Below the pieces are notes generated by a model, which had not been told where the DNA came from, ran no database searches, and worked only from the letters and a program-made list of their open reading frames with translations. DNA of 64,000 nucleotides. Source: an uncultured Buttiauxella sp. (GTDB taxonomy: Bacteria > Pseudomonadota > Gammaproteobacteria > Enterobacterales > Enterobacteriaceae). The stretch spans positions 186,001-250,000 of the forward strand of contig CAMLJN010000003.1 in assembly GCA_946480445.1 (NCBI GenBank), written 5' to 3'. Position numbers and translations under genes: made by a program. Shown here piece after piece: positions 30,817 to 40,781 of this stretch. Numbering within the stretch: the first letter of the stretch is position 1; the number at the start of each line of letters is the position of its first letter.

Positions 30817-32073
30817 ATGAACCGCAATTCTTTGTTGTTAAACCTCAGTCTGCTGAAGACCCATCCCGCCTTTCGCGCCGTGTTTCTCGCTCGTTTTATC
30901 TCCATTGTGTCCCTGGGATTGCTGGGCGTTGCTGTGCCGGTACAGATTCAGACGTTGACGGGCTCTTCATTGCAGGTGGGGCTGGCGGTGACCTTAACGG
31001 GCAGCGCGATGTTTATCGGACTGATGATGGGCGGCGTGCTGGCCGACAGGCATGAGCGTCGCCGTCTTATTCTGCTGGCGCGTTCTACCTGTGGAATGGG
31101 GTTTATCGGGCTGACAATTAACGCCGCGCTGCCGGAACCTTCGCTTGCGGCAATTTATCTGCTTGGCGTGTGGGACGGCTTCTTCGGCGCGATTGGCGTC
31201 ACGGCTTTGCTGGCGGCGACGCCTGCGCTGGTCGGACGTGAAAATCTGATGCAGGCCGGGGCAATAACGATGCTGACGGTACGTCTTGGCTCGGTCATAT
31301 CACCGATGATCGGCGGCCTTCTTCTGGCCTCGGGCGGCGTGGTGTGGAACTACGGGCTGGCTTCGGTGGGCACCTTTGTCACGCTGATTCCGCTGTTGAG
31401 TTTGCCGCAGCTTCCCCCGCCGCCTCAGGCGCGGGAAAACCCGCTGCTTTCGCTGCTTAATGGTCTGCGTTTTTTATTCAGCCATCCGATTATTGGCGGC
31501 ATTGTGCTGGTCGGCGCGCTGCTGACCATGGCAAGTGCGGTTCGCGTGCTCTATCCGGCGCTCGCCGGGCACTGGCAGATGAGCGCCGGACAAATCGGTT
31601 TGTTGTATGCCGCTGTTCCGCTGGGTGCGGCCCTCGGCGCGCTAACCAGCGGGCGAATCGCTCATCATGCGCGTCCCGGCGTAATTATGCTGGCAACCGG
31701 CATTGTGTCGTTTCTCTCCATTGGCGTGTTCAGTCTGATGCCGGTCTGGGGGCTGGGGCTGGTCTGCCTGACGCTGTTCGGCTATCTCAGCGCCATCAGT
31801 TCGCTGCTGCAATATACCCTTATTCAAACGCTGACGCCGGACGGTATGTTAGGCCGAATTAACGGCCTGTGGACCGCACAAAACGTTACGGGCGATGCTA
31901 TCGGCGCGGCCATTTTAGGCGGCATGACGGTGGTAATGACGCCGGTTGCGGCGGCAAGCTCCGGCGGATTGATACTGGCGATCGTTGGCGTGGTGCTGGC
32001 CTGGGTGCTGGTTCAACTGCGTCGCTATCGGCAGGCCGCGCCGGCTGAACCGGAAGCGGCCGCGGCTAAGTAG
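30817..32073 (+). CDS. entS: Enterobactin exporter EntS
   Basis: 418 residues, twelve-helix major facilitator protein close to E. coli EntS ([74 protein letters not shown]). It moves newly made enterobactin to the periplasm. AAGG lies at ribosome-site distance before ATG 30817. Its stop abuts the stop of convergent fepB with no spacer. Confidence 0.95.
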   Translation: MNRNSLLLNLSLLKTHPAFRAVFLARFISIVSLGLLGVAVPVQIQTLTGSSLQVGLAVTLTGSAMFIGLMMGGVLADRHERRRLILLARSTCGMGFIGLTINAALPEPSLAAIYLLGVWDGFFGAIGVTALLAATPALVGRENLMQAGAITMLTVRLGSVISPMIGGLLLASGGVVWNYGLASVGTFVTLIPLLSLPQLPPPPQARENPLLSLLNGLRFLFSHPIIGGIVLVGALLTMASAVRVLYPALAGHWQMSAGQIGLLYAAVPLGAALGALTSGRIAHHARPGVIMLATGIVSFLSIGVFSLMPVWGLGLVCLTLFGYLSAISSLLQYTLIQTLTPDGMLGRINGLWTAQNVTGDAIGAAILGGMTVVMTPVAAASSGGLILAIVGVVLAWVLVQLRRYRQAAPAEPEAAAAK

Positions 32074-33042
32074 TTATTCAGAAAACAGCCCGGTCATACG
32101 TTTCAGGACCAGGCTTGCGCTGTAGTAATCCAGGCGGAAAGTTTCCGTACCCAGTGGGTATACCTGTTTGTTTTGCACCGCAGGCAGGTGCGCAAGCAAC
32201 GGATTCGTTTTCAGCGCCTGAGCGTCCTTTTCGTCGCTGGCAAACATAAACAGGCTTTCACCGTTCAGGCCAGCCGCCAGGTTTTCGCCGCCGAGCTGCA
32301 CAATATCGTGGCGTTTGCCCATGCTCTGGCTGGCGTGCAGGGAGGCGGGCAGGGTAGCAAGCGTGAAGCCGAGCTGTTCGAGCAACTTGCCCTGCGCCGA
32401 TTCAGGCGTCCACAGGTTGGCGGAGTGGGAAGCTGGCGTGTAAACCAGCGCGGTGACCGGCTGCGGGGGCAACTTAATCTGCTTTTTGGCCTCGGCAAGC
32501 TGTTTGTCAAAACTGGCGATACGCGCAGCGGCCTGCTTTTCCTGCCCGGTAACGGTGCCGAGCAGGGTTAAAACCTGCTGCCAGCTTTTATCGTCGTAAT
32601 TGATGACAAGCGTGGGCGCGATAGTCGAAAGCTGGTCATAAAGGGCAAGAGCCGAATCGCCGCCGGTGGCGCTGATTAAAATCAGATCCGGCATCTGGGC
32701 CGCCACGGCTTCAGCGCTGGCTTCGCCAATATAAAGCCGCTGAACCTTGCGGGCTTTTGCCACTTCGCCCCACTGGCGCAGGTAGCCCAGGTCATCCGAG
32801 AAACGGTTGCCCGGCGTCGTTGCTCCGCTGGCGATAACGGGGGCCTCAATCGCCAGCAGCGAGCCGGTCAGCGTGACGCTGGTGGAGACAATGCGCTGTG
32901 GGGCGTGTTGCAGAGTATGCGTGCCACGGCTGTCGGTCACCTGGCGGGGCCAGCCAGCGGTGGCCGCCTGGGCGCTTAGGCCCAGCAGAAAAACGGTGCC
33001 AAAAATTATGTTAATAAGCGCTGAGGAAATTCTGAATATCAC
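32074..33042 (-). CDS. fepB: Ferric enterobactin periplasmic binding protein
   Basis: 322 residues from a GTG start, with signal peptide [18 protein letters not shown]. The mature part is a class III solute-binding protein with [51 protein letters not shown] and the C-terminal [24 protein letters not shown]. It delivers ferric enterobactin from FepA to FepDGC. Divergent from entC across a Fur box. Confidence 0.95.
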   Translation of the reverse strand: MIFRISSALINIIFGTVFLLGLSAQAATAGWPRQVTDSRGTHTLQHAPQRIVSTSVTLTGSLLAIEAPVIASGATTPGNRFSDDLGYLRQWGEVAKARKVQRLYIGEASAEAVAAQMPDLILISATGGDSALALYDQLSTIAPTLVINYDDKSWQQVLTLLGTVTGQEKQAAARIASFDKQLAEAKKQIKLPPQPVTALVYTPASHSANLWTPESAQGKLLEQLGFTLATLPASLHASQSMGKRHDIVQLGGENLAAGLNGESLFMFASDEKDAQALKTNPLLAHLPAVQNKQVYPLGTETFRLDYYSASLVLKRMTGLFSE

Positions 33043-33188
33043 GCGGTTTGCTTCCTGTCAGAGTAATCAGTAATGCTTCTCATTTTCATGATTATGCCTC
33101 GCTGGTGCAAGCCCGTAGTGGGGAAAAAGATTTTACCTTTGTTGACAGCGAGAGGGTTTCTCTTTAGGTTACGACCCGAAATACAAAT

Positions 33189-33207
33189 GATAATAATTAT
33201 TAATAGC
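33189..33207. promoter_or_regulatory. Fur box between fepB and entC
   Basis: GATAATAATTATTAATAGC matches the Fur consensus at 14 of 19 positions by eye. It sits 26 bases before the entC start in the divergent fepB/entC promoter region. Confidence 0.78.
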
Positions 33208-33232
33208 CTTTATCATTTTACATGGAGGATGC

Positions 33233-34414
33233 ATGGATACACTACTGGCCGAGGAGCCACAGAAAAAGCAGCTAACCCCTTGCGCGGATAGCTTTTTCTT
33301 TATGTCTCCTTACCGCAGCCTGACCACGCAAGGCTGTTTTGCTCGCCTGGATTGCCCGGCTAAAGATGGCGCAAATTTGCAGGGCAGCCTGCAAACGCAG
33401 CTGCGAAGCGCCTTTGAAAAAGCAAAAAGGCAGGGCATGGAGAAGCCTGTTGTTGTTGGGGCCATTCCTTTCGATACGCGCCAGCCGTCCGCCCTGTTTA
33501 TCCCTGAAAGCTGGCAGACCTTTGCCCGCCAGCAGCGCCAGCGCGATGCTGGCCTGAGCCACAGCTCCGCCCAGCCGGGCGTTGTCGCACGTAAAGCTAT
33601 TCCTGAGCAGGACGAATTTATGGCGATGGTGGCGCACGCGGCGGCGGCTACCCGCAAGCCAGATATCGACAAAGTTGTGCTCTCGCGCCTTATTGATATT
33701 GAAACCGACGGGCGGCTGGATGTTGACGCGCTGCTGGATCGGCTGATAGCGCAAAATCCTGCGAGCTACAACTTCCATGTTCCGCTTCCCGACGGTAGCG
33801 CGCTGCTGGGCGCAAGCCCGGAGCTACTGCTGCGTAAAAATGGCGATATGTTCAGCTCCCTGCCGCTCGCGGGATCTGCCCGCCGCGATAAGCAAGATGC
33901 GCAGCGCGACGCCGCCATTGGCAAGGATCTGATGCAGTCGCGTAAAGACCGCCATGAACACGATCTGGTTATCAGCGCCATGCAGGCTGTTTTGCAGCCC
34001 CGTAGCCGCTATCTGGCACTGCCGGAACAGCCGGAGCTTATCACTACGCCAACGTTATGGCATCTCTCCACGCCCATTGATGGCGAGGCAAAAGACCCGC
34101 ACGACAATGCCCTCTCTCTGGCCTGCCTGCTGCATCCAACCCCGGCGCTGAGCGGCTTCCCGAACGATGTGGCACAGCGGCTGATTGCTGAGCTGGAGCC
34201 TTTTGACCGTGACCTGTTTGGCGGCATCGTCGGCTGGTGCGATGCCGAAGGAAACGGGGAGTGGGTTGTCACTATTCGCTGCGCGCGCGTGGCGGAAAAC
34301 CAGGTTCGCCTGTTTGCGGGAGCCGGCATCGTGCCCGCTTCTTCACCGGAATCCGAGTGGCGTGAAACAGGTGTGAAATTGACCACCATGCTCAACGTAT
34401 TTGGGCTTAATTAA
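33233..34414 (+). CDS. entC: Isochorismate synthase EntC
   Basis: 393 residues, two longer than E. coli EntC. It converts chorismate to isochorismate, the first committed step to 2,3-dihydroxybenzoate. Chorismate-binding enzyme motifs include [47 protein letters not shown] and [25 protein letters not shown]. First gene of the entCEBA(H) operon, preceded by a Fur box and a GGAGGA-type ribosome site. Confidence 0.96.
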   Translation: MDTLLAEEPQKKQLTPCADSFFFMSPYRSLTTQGCFARLDCPAKDGANLQGSLQTQLRSAFEKAKRQGMEKPVVVGAIPFDTRQPSALFIPESWQTFARQQRQRDAGLSHSSAQPGVVARKAIPEQDEFMAMVAHAAAATRKPDIDKVVLSRLIDIETDGRLDVDALLDRLIAQNPASYNFHVPLPDGSALLGASPELLLRKNGDMFSSLPLAGSARRDKQDAQRDAAIGKDLMQSRKDRHEHDLVISAMQAVLQPRSRYLALPEQPELITTPTLWHLSTPIDGEAKDPHDNALSLACLLHPTPALSGFPNDVAQRLIAELEPFDRDLFGGIVGWCDAEGNGEWVVTIRCARVAENQVRLFAGAGIVPASSPESEWRETGVKLTTMLNVFGLN

Positions 34415-34424
34415 GGACGACGTT

Positions 34425-36041
34425 ATGGCGATTTCTTTTACCCGCTGGCCGGAGGAGCTGGCCGCGCGTTACCGTGAAAAAGGCTACTGGGCAGACCTGC
34501 CGCTTACCGACATTCTGACCCGACACGCCGCTAATGACGCGATAGCCCTTATCGACGGTGAACGTCATTACAGCTACCGTGAACTGGAGCAGGCCGCAAC
34601 GCGCCTGGCCTGTGCGCTGCAAAAGCGTGGCCTGAACCCCGGCGATACGGCTCTGGTGCAGCTTGGTAACGTGGCGGAGTTTTATATCACGCTGTTCGCG
34701 CTGCTGAAAATTGGTGTTGCGCCGGTGAACGCGCTGTTCAGCCATCAGCGCACCGAGCTTGAAGCCTACGCGCTGCAAATTGAACCGGCGGCGCTGATTG
34801 CCGACCGTAAACACAATCTGTTTGCGCACGATGATTTCCTCGACACGCTTTGCGCCCGTAATCCTTCCCTGCGTATGGCTGTTTTGCTCAATGAAAATGA
34901 ACGTGAGCGTTCGCTGAGCGCCTTTATCAGCGAGCCAGCAGATAATTTTACGGCTACGCCATGCGCTGCGGATGAAGTTGCTTTCTTCCAGCTTTCCGGC
35001 GGCAGTACCGGCACGCCAAAACTGATTCCGCGCACGCACAATGATTATTACTACAGCATTCGTCGCAGCGTAGAAATCTGCCGGTTCGATGCAGATACCC
35101 GCTTTTTATGCGCTATTCCCGCCGCACATAACTATGCGCTGAGCTCGCCGGGTTCGCTGGGCGCGTTCTACGGCGGCGGTCGGGTGGTGCTGGCAAACGA
35201 CCCAAGCGCCACACTTTGCTTCCCGCTTATCGAACGCCATCAGATTAATGTCACCGCGCTGGTGCCGCCTGCGGTGAGCCTTTGGCTACAGGCGATTGCC
35301 GAGTGGGGGAGCAACCAGGCCCTGCAATCGTTACGGCTACTGCAGGTCGGCGGAGCGAGGCTGAGCGAGGCGCTGGCGGCACGTATTCCCGCTGAGATAG
35401 GCTGCCAGCTGCAGCAGGTGTTCGGTATGGCAGAAGGGCTGGTGAACTACACGCGCCTGGATGATGACAGCGAGCATATCTTCAAAACCCAGGGCAAACC
35501 TATGTGCCCGGATGATGAAGTCTGGGTGGCCGATGAGGACGGTAATCCGCTACCGCCCGGCGAAGTTGGACGCTTGATGACCCGCGGCCCGTACACCTTC
35601 CGCGGCTATTACCGCAGCCCGGAGCACAACGCCTGCGCCTTTGACGCCAACGGTTTTTACTGTTCCGGCGATCTGATTTCCATTGCTGAAGACGGCTACA
35701 TCACCGTTCAGGGGCGTGAAAAAGATCAGATCAACCGGGGCGGAGAAAAGATCGCCGCTGAAGAAATCGAAAACCTGCTGCTGCGCCACGAAGAGATCGT
35801 TCATGCCGCGCTGGTTTCGATGGAAGACAGCCTGCTGGGTGAAAAAAGCTGCGCCTTTATCGTCGGCAGCCGCCCGTTCCGCGCCGTAGAAATTCGCCGC
35901 TATCTGCGTGAACTCGGCATTGCGGATTTCAAACTGCCGGACCGCATCGAAATTGTTGCCAGCCTGCCGCTCACCCCGGTTGGTAAAGTGGACAAAAAAC
36001 GTTTGCGCCAGCTGATTGCTCAAAAGCAGCTGGCTTCCTGA
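34425..36041 (+). CDS. entE: 2,3-dihydroxybenzoate-AMP ligase EntE
   Basis: 538 residues; the start [22 protein letters not shown] at 34425 has AAGGA before it, so the longer frame from 34401 is not used. It is a stand-alone adenylation enzyme with [30 protein letters not shown] and the catalytic lysine region GKVDKKRL. It adenylates dihydroxybenzoate and loads it on the aryl carrier domain of EntB. It starts ten bases after entC. Confidence 0.96.
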   Translation: MAISFTRWPEELAARYREKGYWADLPLTDILTRHAANDAIALIDGERHYSYRELEQAATRLACALQKRGLNPGDTALVQLGNVAEFYITLFALLKIGVAPVNALFSHQRTELEAYALQIEPAALIADRKHNLFAHDDFLDTLCARNPSLRMAVLLNENERERSLSAFISEPADNFTATPCAADEVAFFQLSGGSTGTPKLIPRTHNDYYYSIRRSVEICRFDADTRFLCAIPAAHNYALSSPGSLGAFYGGGRVVLANDPSATLCFPLIERHQINVTALVPPAVSLWLQAIAEWGSNQALQSLRLLQVGGARLSEALAARIPAEIGCQLQQVFGMAEGLVNYTRLDDDSEHIFKTQGKPMCPDDEVWVADEDGNPLPPGEVGRLMTRGPYTFRGYYRSPEHNACAFDANGFYCSGDLISIAEDGYITVQGREKDQINRGGEKIAAEEIENLLLRHEEIVHAALVSMEDSLLGEKSCAFIVGSRPFRAVEIRRYLRELGIADFKLPDRIEIVASLPLTPVGKVDKKRLRQLIAQKQLAS

Positions 36042-36056
36042 TTGACGGAGACTTTT

Positions 36057-36917
36057 ATGGCTATTCCAAAACTGAACGCCTACGCCTTACCTGTGGCATC
36101 CGACCTCCCGGAAAGCAAGGTAAAATGGGCGTTTGAACCCGAACGTGCGGCGTTGCTCATCCATGATATGCAGGACTATTTTATTGATTTCTGGGGCGAT
36201 GACTGCCCGATGATCCAGCAGGTGATCGACAACATTGCCGCGCTGCGCCAGTTCTGCAAACAGAATAATATTCCGGTGTACTACACGGCTCAGCCGAACA
36301 ACCAGAGCGAAGAAGACCGCGCGCTGTTAAACGATATGTGGGGACCGGGGCTGAACAAGCATCCCGAGCGCCAGAAAGTCGTAGCCGCACTTGCTCCGGA
36401 TGAGCATGACACCGTGCTGACCAAGTGGCGCTACAGCGCGTTTATTCGCTCGCCGCTGGAGCAGAGCCTGAAGGAGACGGGCCGTAATCAGCTGATTATC
36501 TGCGGTGTGTACGCACACATCGGCTGCATGACCACCGCCACCGATGCTTTTATGCGCGACATCAAACCCTTTATGGTCGCCGATGCGCTGGCTGATTTCA
36601 GTCGTGAAGAGCATATGATGGCTCTGAAATACACGGCGGGTCGTACCGGGCGCGTGGTGATGACCCGCGATCTGCTGCCGGAAGCTGCCCCACAGAGCAA
36701 AGAGGAGCTGCGTAGCCTGGTCCTGCCGCTGCTTGATGAGTCTGACATTCCCGAAGACGACGAGAACCTGATTGATTACGGGCTGGACTCCGTGCGCATG
36801 ATGGCGCTGGCGGCGAGCTGGCGCAAAATTCATGGGGATATCGACTTCGTGATGCTGGCGAAAAACCCGACTATCGACGCCTGGTGGGCGCTGCTGTCGA
36901 GGAAGCCGCAGGCATGA
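36057..36917 (+). CDS. entB: Isochorismatase / aryl carrier protein EntB
   Basis: 286 residues. The N-terminal isochorismatase domain (LLIHDMQDYFIDFW; VYAHIGCMTTATDAFMRDI) releases pyruvate from isochorismate. The C-terminal aryl carrier domain has phosphopantetheine Ser 245 in IDYGLDSVRMMAL, the target of EntD. Start ATG 36057 matches the conserved MAIPKL and is preceded by CGGAG. Its stop overlaps the entA start. Confidence 0.96.
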   Translation: MAIPKLNAYALPVASDLPESKVKWAFEPERAALLIHDMQDYFIDFWGDDCPMIQQVIDNIAALRQFCKQNNIPVYYTAQPNNQSEEDRALLNDMWGPGLNKHPERQKVVAALAPDEHDTVLTKWRYSAFIRSPLEQSLKETGRNQLIICGVYAHIGCMTTATDAFMRDIKPFMVADALADFSREEHMMALKYTAGRTGRVVMTRDLLPEAAPQSKEELRSLVLPLLDESDIPEDDENLIDYGLDSVRMMALAASWRKIHGDIDFVMLAKNPTIDAWWALLSRKPQA

Positions 36918-37666
36918 ACATAGATTTTACCGGCCAGCAGGTCTGGGTCACCGGGGCGGGCAAAGGCATCGGCTATTACACCGCGCTGGCTTTTCACGAG
37001 GCGGGCGCAACGGTCACCGGCTTTGACCTGGCTTTCCCGCTTGCGGGCTATCCGTTTGCGACTGAAACACTCAACGTTGCCGATGCGGAGCAGGTTTCGG
37101 CGGTGACGCAGCGTTTACTGAGCGAGGCGCCACGGTTAGACGTGCTGGTTAACGCAGCAGGCATTTTGCGCATGGGCGTTACCGATGAGCTGGCGCTGAA
37201 AGACTGGCAGGATACCTTCGCTGTTAATGTCGGGGGCGCGTTTAATATGTTTCGCGCCACCATGAAGCGTTTTCGTGAGCAGCGCACCGGTGCCGTAATA
37301 ACGGTGGCTTCCGATGCGGCGCACACTCCGCGCACGGGTATGTCTGCATATGGCGCATCAAAAGCGGCGCTGAAAAGCCTGGCCTTGACGGTCGGGCTGG
37401 AGCTTGCCCCGTTTGGCGTGCGCTGTAACCTTGTGTCACCCGGCTCCACCGACACGGATATGCAAAGGACGCTGTGGACCACGCCTGATGCAGAGCGCAA
37501 TCGAATCAAGGGCTTCCCGGAGCAGTTTAAAATGGGTATCCCACTGGGTAAAATTGCGCGCCCGCAGGAAATAGCCAGCACCATCGCATTCCTGGCCTCA
37601 CAGCATGCCAGCCACATTACGTTGCAGGATATTGTCATTGACGGCGGATCGACGCTCGGTGCTTAA
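36914..37666 (+). CDS. entA: 2,3-dihydro-2,3-dihydroxybenzoate dehydrogenase EntA
   Basis: A 250-residue short-chain dehydrogenase with the NAD motif VTGAGKGIGYYTA, the NAG motif LVNAAGIL, and active site SAYGASKAALKSL. It oxidises the product of EntB to 2,3-dihydroxybenzoate. The ATG at 36914 overlaps the entB stop (ATGA); an upstream in-frame start at 36884 lies inside entB and is not needed. Confidence 0.96.
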   Translation: MNIDFTGQQVWVTGAGKGIGYYTALAFHEAGATVTGFDLAFPLAGYPFATETLNVADAEQVSAVTQRLLSEAPRLDVLVNAAGILRMGVTDELALKDWQDTFAVNVGGAFNMFRATMKRFREQRTGAVITVASDAAHTPRTGMSAYGASKAALKSLALTVGLELAPFGVRCNLVSPGSTDTDMQRTLWTTPDAERNRIKGFPEQFKMGIPLGKIARPQEIASTIAFLASQHASHITLQDIVIDGGSTLGA

Positions 37667-37675
37667 GGGAATGAG

Positions 37676-38081
37676 ATGAGTATCTGGAAACGCAATATCA
37701 GCCTCGACGAGCTGAATCGTATGGGCGAAAAGACGATGGTGGCGCGGCTGGGCATCATCTTTACCCATATGGATGACGAAAGCCTGACTGCGGAAATGCC
37801 GGTGGATGAGCGCACGCATCAGCCGTTCGGTCTGCTGCACGGCGGCGCTGGCAGAAACGCTGGGATCAATGGCTGGCTTTCTGACAACGGGAGAAGGGCA
37901 GTGCGTGGTCGGCACCGAGATAAGCGCCAGCCACCATCGGGCCGTGGCGTCAGGCACCGTGCGCGGCGTCTGTAAACCGCTGCATCTCGGTCGCACTTCC
38001 CAGGCGTGGGAGATAGCAATCTATGATCAACGTGGCAACCGATGCTGCACCAGCAGGCTGACAACGGCGACGCTGGGTTAG
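37676..38081 (+). pseudogene. entH: Proofreading thioesterase EntH, disrupted by an 11-base deletion
   Basis: The frame from ATG 37676 reads [29 protein letters not shown] through [19 protein letters not shown], then shifts. The rest of the protein ([34 protein letters not shown] ... [14 protein letters not shown]-like end) continues in another frame to 38081. E. coli has [15 protein letters not shown]; here ASA and part of the codons are missing at about 37846. The span is 406 bases; adding 11 gives 139 codons, one residue more than E. coli EntH. The deletion falls within a GGCGGCG-rich stretch, suggesting slippage. EntH clears misloaded carrier domains of the enterobactin synthase, so synthesis should remain possible without it. 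Confidence 0.88.
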
Positions 38082-38096
38082 TTTCTCCTTCGCCCG

Positions 38097-38134
38097 AATC
38101 CTCTCCCTCAGGGGAGAGGATTATCGCTTTTTTT
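38097..38134 (+). terminator. Terminator of the ent operon
   Basis: AATCCTCTCCC pairs with GGGAGAGGATT around a short loop, followed by ATCGC and seven T. It ends the entCEBAH transcript before cstA. Confidence 0.9.
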
Positions 38135-38384
38135 CCCCGCTCTCAGGGGATAAACAGGGGAAGAGGCCAGGGACATTCTCTTTCACTCGCATCGGACTAT
38201 TCTCTCTTCTGCCGCAAATTTTCCCGCGCCTTTACACCACAAAGTGATCCCGTTAACAAGCTGATGTAAAGACCCGGTGAATCCACTGATTTCCTGGGTT
38301 TCAATATTGTTAAATCCAACCGTTTGTTCTAGAAACAAAATGTAACACCTTCTCGGTATCTGGCCTGACAAACGGAAAACATAC

Positions 38385-40490
38385 ATGAATAATCCAGGGA
38401 AACACCTCATATGGGCAGCGCTCGCGGTTGTAGGGGCGTTCGCGCTTGGCTACATCGCGCTCAACAGAGGCGAACAGATCAACGCGCTGTGGATAGTGGT
38501 TGCCTCGGTGTGCGTTTATCTTATCGCCTATCGTTATTACGGCCTGTTTATCGCTAAACGCGTATTGACCGTCGATGCCACCCGTATGACGCCTGCCGTG
38601 CGTCACAACGACGGGCTGGATTATGTGCCTACCGACAAAAAAGTGCTGTTCGGTCATCATTTTGCGGCGATTGCCGGAGCCGGGCCGCTGGTCGGGCCGG
38701 TGCTGGCCGCGCAGATGGGTTACCTGCCGGGCATGTTGTGGCTGCTGGCGGGGGTCGTGCTGGCAGGTGCGGTGCAGGACTTTATGGTGCTGTTTGTCTC
38801 CACCCGCCGCGACGGGCGTTCGCTGGGCGAGCTGGTAAAAGAAGAGATGGGCAATACCGCAGGCGTGATCGCCCTGGTGGCCTGCTTTATGATCATGGTT
38901 ATCATCCTCGCGGTGCTGGCAATGATCGTGGTGAAAGCGCTGACCCACAGCCCGTGGGGAACTTACACCGTCGCCTTTACCATTCCGCTGGCGCTGTTTA
39001 TGGGGGTCTACATTCGCTATCTGCGTCCCGGGCGTATTGGCGAGGTGTCGGTTATCGGCCTGGTCTTCCTGATCTTCGCGATTATTTCCGGCGGCTGGGT
39101 GGCGGAAAGCGAAACCTGGGCGCCATATTTCGACTACACCGGCGTACAGCTGACGTGGATGCTGGTGGGCTATGGCTTTGTGGCGGCGGTGCTGCCCGTA
39201 TGGCTGCTGTTGGCGCCCCGTGACTATCTCTCCACCTTCCTGAAAATCGGCACCATTATTGGGCTGGCTATCGGTATTTTGATCATGCGTCCCACGCTGC
39301 AAATGCCGTCGCTGACCAAATTTATTGATGGCACCGGGCCTGTCTGGAGCGGCGATCTGTTCCCGTTCCTGTTTATCACTATTGCCTGTGGCGCGGTGTC
39401 CGGGTTCCATGCGCTGATCGCCTCCGGCACCACGCCGAAAATGCTGGCGAATGAAAATCAGGCCTGCTTTATCGGCTACGGCGGCATGTTAATGGAATCG
39501 TTCGTGGCGATCATGGCGCTGGTGGCGGCCTGCGTTATCGACCCGGGCGTGTATTTTGCGATGAACAGCCCGATGGCGGTGCTGGCACCGGCGGGGACGG
39601 CCGATGTGGTGGCAAGTGCGGCAAGCGTGGTCAGCGGCTGGGGCTTCCAGATCACACCTGAAACGCTGGCAAACATTGCCAACGAAGTGGGTGAGCAGAG
39701 CATTATCTCCCGCGCGGGCGGCGCGCCAACGCTTGCGGTCGGCATGGCTTACATCCTGCACGGCGCGCTGGGCGGCCTGATGGACGTCTCGTTCTGGTAT
39801 CACTTTGCCATCCTGTTTGAAGCGCTGTTTATCCTGACGGCGGTGGATGCGGGGACGCGTGCGGCGCGCTTTATGCTCCAGGATCTGCTGGGCGTTATCT
39901 CTCCGGGGCTTAAGAAAACGGATTCGCTTCCGGCAAACCTGCTGGCCACGGCGCTGTGCGTGCTGGCGTGGGGCTACTTCCTGCACCAGGGCGTGGTCGA
40001 TCCGCTGGGCGGCATCAACACCCTGTGGCCGCTGTTTGGTATTGCCAACCAGATGCTGGCGGGAATGGCGCTGATGCTCTGCGCCGTCGTGCTGTTCAAA
40101 ATGAAAAAACAGCAGTACGCCTGGGTGGCACTGGTGCCGACGGCCTGGCTGCTGATCTGTACCCTGAGCGCGGGCTGGCAAAAAGCCTTTAGCCCGGATG
40201 CAAAAGTGGGTTTCCTGGCCATCGCAAACAAGTTCCAGGCGATCCTCGACAGCGGCAATATACCGGCGCAGTACACCCGCTCGCAGCTTTCGCAGCTGGT
40301 GTTTAACAACCGTCTGGATGCGGGGCTGACCATCTTCTTTATGGTTGTCGTGGTGGTGCTGGGGCTGTTCTCGATTAAAACGGCGCTTAACGCCCTGAAA
40401 TCAGACAAACCAACTGCCAATGAAACGCCGTACGAACCGATGCCTGAAAATGTTGATGCTATCGTGGCGCAGGCCAAAAGCGCGCACTAG
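38385..40490 (+). CDS. cstA: Carbon-starvation peptide/pyruvate transporter CstA
   Basis: 701 residues, the E. coli length, with many membrane helices and near-identical sequence (MTPAVRHNDGLDYVPTDKKVLFGHHFAAIAGAGPLVGPVLAAQMGYLPG). CstA imports peptides and pyruvate during carbon starvation. In E. coli it is cAMP-CRP-activated and its leader is bound by CsrA; the GGAAAACATACATG leader here has a GGA in the ribosome site that could serve CsrA. It follows the ent operon as in E. coli, but after a strong terminator and about 250 bases of promoter region. Confidence 0.96.
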   Translation: MNNPGKHLIWAALAVVGAFALGYIALNRGEQINALWIVVASVCVYLIAYRYYGLFIAKRVLTVDATRMTPAVRHNDGLDYVPTDKKVLFGHHFAAIAGAGPLVGPVLAAQMGYLPGMLWLLAGVVLAGAVQDFMVLFVSTRRDGRSLGELVKEEMGNTAGVIALVACFMIMVIILAVLAMIVVKALTHSPWGTYTVAFTIPLALFMGVYIRYLRPGRIGEVSVIGLVFLIFAIISGGWVAESETWAPYFDYTGVQLTWMLVGYGFVAAVLPVWLLLAPRDYLSTFLKIGTIIGLAIGILIMRPTLQMPSLTKFIDGTGPVWSGDLFPFLFITIACGAVSGFHALIASGTTPKMLANENQACFIGYGGMLMESFVAIMALVAACVIDPGVYFAMNSPMAVLAPAGTADVVASAASVVSGWGFQITPETLANIANEVGEQSIISRAGGAPTLAVGMAYILHGALGGLMDVSFWYHFAILFEALFILTAVDAGTRAARFMLQDLLGVISPGLKKTDSLPANLLATALCVLAWGYFLHQGVVDPLGGINTLWPLFGIANQMLAGMALMLCAVVLFKMKKQQYAWVALVPTAWLLICTLSAGWQKAFSPDAKVGFLAIANKFQAILDSGNIPAQYTRSQLSQLVFNNRLDAGLTIFFMVVVVVLGLFSIKTALNALKSDKPTANETPYEPMPENVDAIVAQAKSAH

Positions 40491-40498
40491 GGCGTCCT

Positions 40499-40538
40499 GT
40501 CCCCCTCATTCTTTGCCTGAGGCAAAAGTGGGGGGGAC
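40499..40538 (+). other. Long imperfect stem-loop between cstA and ybdD
   Basis: GTCCCCCTCATTCTTTGCC pairs with GGCAAAAGTGGGGGGGAC around a TGA loop, with a small mismatch. No T-run follows. It may stabilise the cstA message or reduce read-through into ybdD. Confidence 0.6.
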
Positions 40539-40568
40539 TGGCACTGATATGACCCATAAGGAGCAAAG

Positions 40569-40766
40569 ATGTTCGATACCCTTGCTAAAGCAGGAAAATA
40601 CCTCGGCCAGGCCGCGAAGCTGATGGTTGGCGTGCCGGATTACGATAACTACGTGCAGCATATGCGCCTGACCCATCCGGAGCAGACGCCGATGACCTAT
40701 GAGGCGTTTTTCCGCGAGCGTCAGGATGCGCGCTACGGTGGCAAAGGCGGCGCTCGCTGCTGTTAA
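40569..40766 (+). CDS. ybdD: YbdD/YjiX family small protein
   Basis: 65 residues ([32 protein letters not shown] ... [10 protein letters not shown]), the family that always follows CstA- or BtsT-type transporters. The conserved CC at the end and the PDYDNYV segment are visible. It is thought to support the adjacent transporter, though the mechanism is not known. AAGGAG lies just upstream of the ATG. Confidence 0.92.
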   Translation: MFDTLAKAGKYLGQAAKLMVGVPDYDNYVQHMRLTHPEQTPMTYEAFFRERQDARYGGKGGARCC

Positions 40767-40781
40767 CGACAGGAATCCGAC

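Noticed and set aside
37806-38081. Second half of entH as an independent gene
   Set aside because: It has no start signal of its own and joins the first half perfectly once 11 bases are restored.
38310-39410. 366-residue ORF antisense to cstA
   Set aside because: His/Gln/Arg-rich composition typical of an antisense shadow of a GC-rich membrane-protein gene.
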